Shown: positions 23,901 through 27,872 of the stretch, piece after piece
Numbering within the stretch: position 1 is the first letter of the stretch
Layout of the letters: the number at the start of each line of letters is the position of its first letter
Assembly: GCF_000003605.2 (NCBI RefSeq)
Contig: NW_003125889.1
Coordinates: 68,022-95,893, forward strand
Direction: 5' to 3'
DNA length: 27,872 nt
From: Saccoglossus kowalevskii
Lineage: Eukaryota > Hemichordata > Enteropneusta > Harrimaniidae
Notes under the pieces: model-generated
Database searches by the model: none
What the model saw: the letters and a program-made list of their open reading frames with translations, nothing else
Told to the model about the DNA's origin: nothing
Translations under genes and position numbers: made by a program

Positions 23901-26900
23901 ATGTAACTTACATTATACATATATAAACATATCACAACTATATGCCTCTATTAAGTATTTACGCATTATTTATGAACAACACGACACAGACGTAAAATTA
24001 TTAATCTGTCAATTAAAATGTTTAGACACAACCGGACTGCATAGCGATGCAACTCCCGTATTGTTTAATTAAAAAAACAATACAATTTAATTTGGTTGTT
24101 TATAAATGCATTTTTAAAAGCTTGTCTGTTTTTTTCTATCTGACAGGCACTAATTGTTGAATATACTGTTAGACATACATACGCTGTTTTAACGCTAGCT
24201 GGTGATAGTTTACAAGCATCGTCGAATTCATTGCCTGCTGCCACAACCGTTGTTACGCCCTACGACGAAAAGATAGAAATTGGTTAATGCAAATCATTCG
24301 GTGAGTGATTATTCTGGTTAGAAGATGCTACGGCGTCTTATGGCGAACCCAGTCACAGTACGTATAGAGTCGACTCGTCTTTACGACACAGTTGCCGTGT
24401 TTTTTTTACGTGTCATGTACAACACTCTAGACGAGACGAGCGAATACCCACTACGTTCAATAGTATAGGTAATCCAGTAAGAACGTAAGCAAACATAAAA
24501 TAAAATAAAATCCAAATGACGGACTTTTATTATTGACATGGTCACTATACGAGTCAACGATACTTGAATATCTAAACAGTCTATAATCTCTATACATGTA
24601 TTGTTTATCATAATACGTAACATATGGAAGTATGGAAGTCTGACATTTCCCGAAAATTCAACTCTTTTATCTATTTATCTATCTATCTATCTAAGAAACT
24701 CACGCTGCCAATCAGACTTTCTACAGCTCGGTTCACAGAATGCGAACGTCTTACACCAATGGACATGCTATAATTGTGAGAAAAATATGCGTTATTAAAA
24801 TATATTATTATTGTAATGCTTGGCACGTCATGTTCAATGTTCTTTAATATAGGATATTATTATACATCTGTCACCGTAACGCCATAAATTACAGCGTCTT
24901 CAGCGTTCCGTAATTTTGCGGTATTGCACTGGGTATTTTCATCCTACCATATTAGGAAATGCGAATTCCAAATAAGGAACGATTACGCGCGTAAGCGTAA
25001 TAATAAAAACAAACATGGCAGCCCCCAGATGTTGACCGGACCCCATACAAAGAAGTTCGCTCATTCTGTTCTAAACTGTTTGTATTTCGGCATTCTCATG
25101 ATGTATACTTGGGAGGAAAAGTATATAATAATAAGGTTATTACGAGGATACCGAAAAGTTTGCTGCGCGTCGGTCGATACTTCCGCTGTACTGTCTTCGA
25201 GCATATTTTTCGGTATCATCATAATAACCTCACAGTATTCGACGTAAGTAATAATAATTTCAAAAAAAGCTTAAAGGAAGTCTGCAGACTGGAGCTAGAT
25301 TTAAAAAAACACATGAAGTTCAAACATAATTGAAAACAAAAACTAGCCTATTGTTTATTTAAATTTGTATTGAGTTCATATTCTAATTAAAAAAAGGTAT
25401 TATTTTAACTTAATTACAATTGTTCAAAATGTTAAGGAGAATAAGTATTAAAAATACCACGAGAAACTTTCATAGTCGAGTCAAATGCACGACGACACCA
25501 GCTTTGTCATTTGCTCATGAATAATTCAATGCAATTGAAATTCATGTGACCTTCCTAAAACCCATTTTTCCTCGACACCTTCATTGGAAATTAGGAGATT
25601 AGAGGCTCTATCTGAGGTGGTTGCTGTTGTGGGTTCCAAACCTTCCATTTCCAAATTTTCTACAATTGAGGACAAAGTCCAGACGGGTCACATGACCAAA
25701 AGAAGTAAAAAATTATGAACCCTCGTAAAAACGAATTTCCATTGAAAGGCTTGATGCTGTCAATCGAGTACGATTTCGACGGAAGTGCATCAAATAACCC
25801 AATATTGCGTGGTTTCTCACACAAATTGTGACCAAGGTTGAAGACAATTGGTTAATATTATATGGAAATGATCGTGGTCAATTCGTTCAACTTTAAGTTG
25901 GTCTTTGCATTGTACATTCCCCTATACGTGACAAGAGTGTGTCTAGAGAATTTGACCATATATGGTTAAATGGTTCAGATGTTTTTACGAAACCTCGACA
26001 GCAAAAGTATAAGGTCAATAAGGTAAGTAAAACTTACTTAGCTTGATATATTTAACATGGTCTTCAAATAATATAACGGTTATTGATGTGCATGTTACAT
26101 CAATTGAAAGAAAAATGTACAACTGTGATTTGAAATCCGACGATAAACTATAAAACACAGGCATACACCTGCCCACACATCTCACATATACACATAAATG
26201 GTAAAATCAATTATTTTTACTGTGTGTAAGATGACGAAAAATCACTTACTTAGCAACTGATCCATTAGCTCGAGTAATTTTAGACATCTTTTTAAGATGC
26301 TGGTCTTCAACCCATACTGCACCCTTAATTATAGACCTTCAACATAGTGTGTAACAGCATTAATAATATTATTAAAAATACAATCGATATCTTGAAACGA
26401 ATATTAGTTTCATAATAGATTGTAAATACATGGACTCACTTTGTCGATCCTTTTCCTCTTCTATTTAATACCTTTACTGCAATTAGATTTGCCATCTTTG
26501 CAATCCCAAAAATAGCACCACCAATAGTACCTTGTTGAAAGAACACGCAATGCTTACAAAATATGTACACACTGAATATCAATCGACAATGATATATTTG
26601 AATTATGTTCTAAAAAAATAGATTTCAGGATTTGACAGCAGCATCTTCGAAAATTTAGTTTAATTGTATACCCTAGGTCGCGTATATTGGCAGAAGCAGG
26701 AAGTGACGTAGGACATTTAACTTATGATGTACTATTCAGACTCACCTGCAGCATGTGTACCATGGCCATGTTGATCTGTTAAGGGGGATGGTGAATCGAT
26801 GGTGTCAGTGCCCTAAATATGAAAACATGACAGCAGACATGAATTAATAAGAAAATCATTATATTGTGCTTGAATGTAAGAACTCACGAGTCGTCACCTA

Positions 26901-27439
26901 TGATCATAAATTGATAATTCCTAGAGTTGATGCTTTTCATGGGCAATAATATATTATTTCAAATGTGGTATGCGTACAACAAAAGAAATAATGATGTCTC
27001 TGCATTTGCACCAACAGTCTGGAGACACAAGTTGATACTTCTCATTGTGTTTTGCTATTTACTCTCAGCCCTACTCTTACGAGTCAAAAAACTGTCACAC
27101 TATTCTGTACTTCTTTTTATCTCCGATGAGCAGAGTATGACTTAAGAAACGTACATGTAATGGACAACACTCACCCACTTCGCCCTTCCTCCGAGGTCTT
27201 TATGTTGCAAATAAATCCCCCTGATAAAGCAATACAAATACTCTTGAATAATATGTCAGTCAACCTGGGTGTATTACGTAATGTCACTGCAACATTGTTT
27301 GATTTCATATTAATACATACAATACAATTTGTGCGGTACACGTTAAAATCAGTTCAATAGTTACGTAAGTTCCCTTAGTGTATTGATTATACTCACGTAT
27401 CAAAGACGTACACATCGACATTATCACCCACCGAATTAG
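20882..27439 (-). CDS. Proteinase-K-like subtilisin serine protease, 12 exons, 5' partial
   Basis: CDS is complement of 27439..27397, 27220..27175, 26812..26746, 26530..26440, 26336..26250, 24767..24704, 24259..24183, 22866..22785, 22447..22390, 22064..22039, 21759..21680 and 20954..20882: 794 nt, 263 complete residues plus stop. All introns are GT-AG and every phase matches. The catalytic residues of peptidase family S8 are present: Asp13 (DVYVFDTG), His46 (HGHGTHAAG), oxyanion Asn142 (VVAAGNE) and Ser207 (GTSFSVAHV). Spacing from Asp to Ser (194) and Ser to the end (56) fits proteinase K (185 and 55). DDAC..SPAS and the AHV after GTS recall PCSK9, but no PCSK9-type C-terminal domain follows. 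Family members cleave peptide bonds and are usually secreted with an I9 prodomain. That part and about 25 further residues lie outside the window. The protease is probably active; the substrate is unknown. Confidence 0.96.
21680..21759 (-). CDS. Protease exon K
   Basis: An 80-nt exon after an acceptor ending ttttcag, donor gtaagt. It encodes TGVVAKYISSLNSLPTPAEV and then KKWIEK, the helix after the GTS motif and the TPAEV...I segment. Reading into the intron gives an immediate TAA (21678-21676) made by the donor itself. Confidence 0.95.
21986..22005. repeat. (AAAC)n microsatellite
   Basis: About five AAAC units in the intron between protease exons J and K. Confidence 0.85.
22039..22064 (-). 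CDS. Protease microexon J (catalytic Ser, 26 nt)
   Basis: A 26-nt exon between an acceptor ending gtcttctag and the donor gtaagt. It encodes the end of Gly205 and TSFSVAHV, including nucleophile Ser207. Its length is not a multiple of three, so skipping it would both remove Ser and shift the frame. Confidence 0.93.
22390..22447 (-). CDS. Protease exon I
   Basis: A 58-nt exon after an acceptor ending ccccttcag, donor gtaaga. It encodes GQGIASCGIRGPVSVTTKS and the first base of the Gly of the GTS motif. This is the loop before the nucleophile. Confidence 0.93.
22785..22866 (-). CDS. Protease exon H
   Basis: An 82-nt exon after an acceptor ending gattgcag, donor gtatat. It encodes ITVGCTTSSDRFCVYSNVGK and then CVNILAP, matching the ITVGAT..D....FSN.G.CVDIFAPG block. 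Three Cys (163, 171, 179) stand where most relatives have one or two. Confidence 0.95.
23554..23702. repeat. Decayed ~30-bp minisatellite in a protease intron
   Basis: Five diverged units begin at 23554, 23586, 23616, 23647 and 23675 (28-32 bases each). Most start GTCATCCAATC or a variant, and most end in a TTTG or ATT-rich half. The intron is between exons G and H. Confidence 0.65.
24183..24259 (-). CDS. Protease exon G (oxyanion Asn)
   Basis: A 77-nt exon after an acceptor ending tcgtag, donor gtatgt. It encodes GVTTVVAAGNEFDDACKLSP and then ASVKT. Asn142 of AAGN is the oxyanion-hole residue. DDAC and SPAS are conserved in the proteinase-K/PCSK9 group. Confidence 0.97.
24674..24692. repeat. 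(TATC)n microsatellite
   Basis: A short run of TATC/ATCT tetranucleotides immediately beyond the donor of protease exon F. Confidence 0.85.
24704..24767 (-). CDS. Protease exon F (altered SLGG motif)
   Basis: A 64-nt exon after an acceptor ending aattatag, donor gtgagt. It encodes MSIGVRRSHSVNRAVESLIG and S. The family's SLGG substrate-pocket motif reads SIGV. The following A-V-E-S-L helix is normal. Confidence 0.93.
24856..25232 (+). repeat. Dispersed repeat, copy 2 (in a protease intron)
   Basis: Collinear, diverged copy of 20032-20381 in the same orientation, inside the intron between exons E and F. It differs mainly by the inner foldback: AGGTTATTACGAGGATACC... (25134-25157) pairs with 25207-25230 at 22 of 24 positions around a 49-base loop. 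Copy 1 has only the right-hand arm. Confidence 0.85.
26250..26336 (-). CDS. Protease exon E
   Basis: An 87-nt exon, acceptor after ttgaag, donor gtaagt. It encodes SIIKGAVWVEDQHLKKMSKI and TRANGSVA. This is the helix and loop leading to the SLGG strand, about two residues longer than in proteinase K. Confidence 0.92.
26440..26530 (-). CDS. Protease exon D
   Basis: A 91-nt exon, donor gtgagt. It encodes TIGGAIFGIAKMANLIAVKV and then LNRRGKGST, the conserved G(T/V)(I/V)GG...GIAK.A.L.AVKVL...G.GS strand-turn-strand after the His motif. Confidence 0.95.
26746..26812 (-). CDS. Protease exon C (catalytic His)
   Basis: A 67-nt exon after an acceptor ending atatttag, with donor gtgagt. It encodes GTDTIDSPSPLTDQHGHGTH and then AA, with catalytic His46 in HGTH. 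It starts in phase 0 and ends in phase 1. Confidence 0.96.
27175..27220 (-). CDS. Protease exon B
   Basis: A 46-nt exon after an acceptor ending ttatcag, with donor gtgagt. It completes Thr14 and adds GIYLQHKDLGGRAKW, matching the DTGI...H.EF.GRA segment that follows the catalytic Asp in proteinase-K relatives. It ends in phase 0. Confidence 0.92.
27397..27439 (-). CDS. Protease exon A (catalytic Asp)
   Basis: This 43-nt exon follows an acceptor ending atccag and precedes gtgagt. After a split codon it reads NSVGDNVDVYVFD, with Asp13 in the VFDTG motif. The preceding exon ends phase 1 and is not found in the remaining 433 bases of the window. Confidence 0.92.
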
Positions 27440-27872
27440 CTGGATAAAAATAATACATGAGTGTTCACTCCATTGTTTCAATAATAATAGGACTACGAGT
27501 ATATGCAATACAATTTACGATTAGCCTATTACATGATGAAATGCAAAGCCTCAGTTCTTGAATTCACCAAATAAACCACAGTGCGAACAGGTCGAAAACA
27601 AGCTGAACAAATACATTGAAAATAGAAATTCACTTGTAATTCAATGAATTGGATACTGAGATTGGTATGTGTATAGGTAACATAATACTGACAAAAGAAT
27701 AATATTTATTATTAAGTGAAAATGTGACCTTAACTTGCTTTCCATTGTTCTGTTATCATATGTCACATTTGAGCACGTCAGTAGTTAGTAGTAATTTCAT
27801 TTTATACTTCTTTTAGAAATTTGATATTATGTTTTGAACATTCAACCCTGCAACATCTTTTGTAAATGGAAA
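27440..27872. other. Protease intron upstream of exon A
   Basis: AT-rich sequence. I looked on the minus strand for an exon ending in phase 1 with the expected start of the S8 catalytic domain, and for a prodomain, and saw neither. The 5' part of the gene therefore probably lies past the window edge. Confidence 0.6.

Noticed and set aside
25585-25645. tRNA/SINE-like A-box and B-box (GGGTTCCAAACC)
   Set aside because: The B-box-like word is reasonable, but the upstream arm pairing is absent and no tail or second copy was seen.
25955-25966. Palindrome ACCATATATGGT with a perfect CArG (SRF) core
   Set aside because: A single AT-rich 10-mer in an intron without other support may be chance.
26030-26085. 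Possible partial duplicate of exon E (shared TTGAAGACCA and CTAA|gtaagt)
   Set aside because: Only about ten bases plus a generic donor match; the rest does not align.
1-27872. CRISPR arrays, rRNA, canonical tRNAs, operons or defence systems
   Set aside because: No regularly spaced identical repeats or conserved RNA cores were seen. The window is clearly eukaryotic.

Overview
The window is AT-rich nuclear DNA from an animal, most likely a marine bilaterian invertebrate. Reasons: two multi-exon protein genes with GT-AG introns, one an animal-type paired-class homeobox; decayed LINE, SINE-like and MITE-like elements; simple repeats; and no bacterial operon layout. The palindrome TACATGTA occurs 7 times, which fits molluscs and similar invertebrates but does not settle the lineage.

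Both genes lie on the minus strand, and neither is visible as one open frame. (1) A three-exon paired-like homeobox gene (9042..8706, 3868..3708, 1511..1050) encodes a 319-residue transcription factor. Its homeodomain is UNCX/Unc-4-like, with the intron at homeodomain position 46/47, an OAR-like motif and an eh1-like (Groucho-binding) motif. (2) A proteinase-K-like subtilisin (peptidase family S8) is assembled here from 12 very short exons (26-91 nt) between 27439 and 20882. All exon phases agree, the catalytic Asp, His, oxyanion Asn and Ser are intact, and the stop falls at the usual distance after Ser. Its signal peptide, prodomain and first ~25 catalytic-domain residues must lie beyond position 27872. 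The nucleophilic Ser is carried by a 26-nt microexon.

Layout: 1-1049, 3' flank of the homeobox gene with simple repeats; 1050-9042, homeobox gene (introns 2196 and 4837 bp); 9043-9500, CpG-richer upstream region with a 12-bp palindromic E-box; 9500-16020, no recognisable gene; 16022-16430, 3' end of a LINE; 17397-17567, a 79-bp tandem duplication; 18548-18720, a tRNA-derived SINE-like sequence; about 19280-20583, an L2/CR1-like LINE tail, a dispersed repeat and a TTAA-flanked MITE candidate joined head to tail; 20882-27439, the protease gene, with a second copy of the dispersed repeat and a decayed ~30-bp minisatellite in its introns.

The two genes have no evident functional link: one is a nuclear regulator, the other probably a secreted protease. 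I found no CRISPR array, rRNA, canonical tRNA gene or multi-gene defence system. The most noteworthy item is the protease, hidden in minute exons, with its catalytic serine on a frame-breaking microexon.
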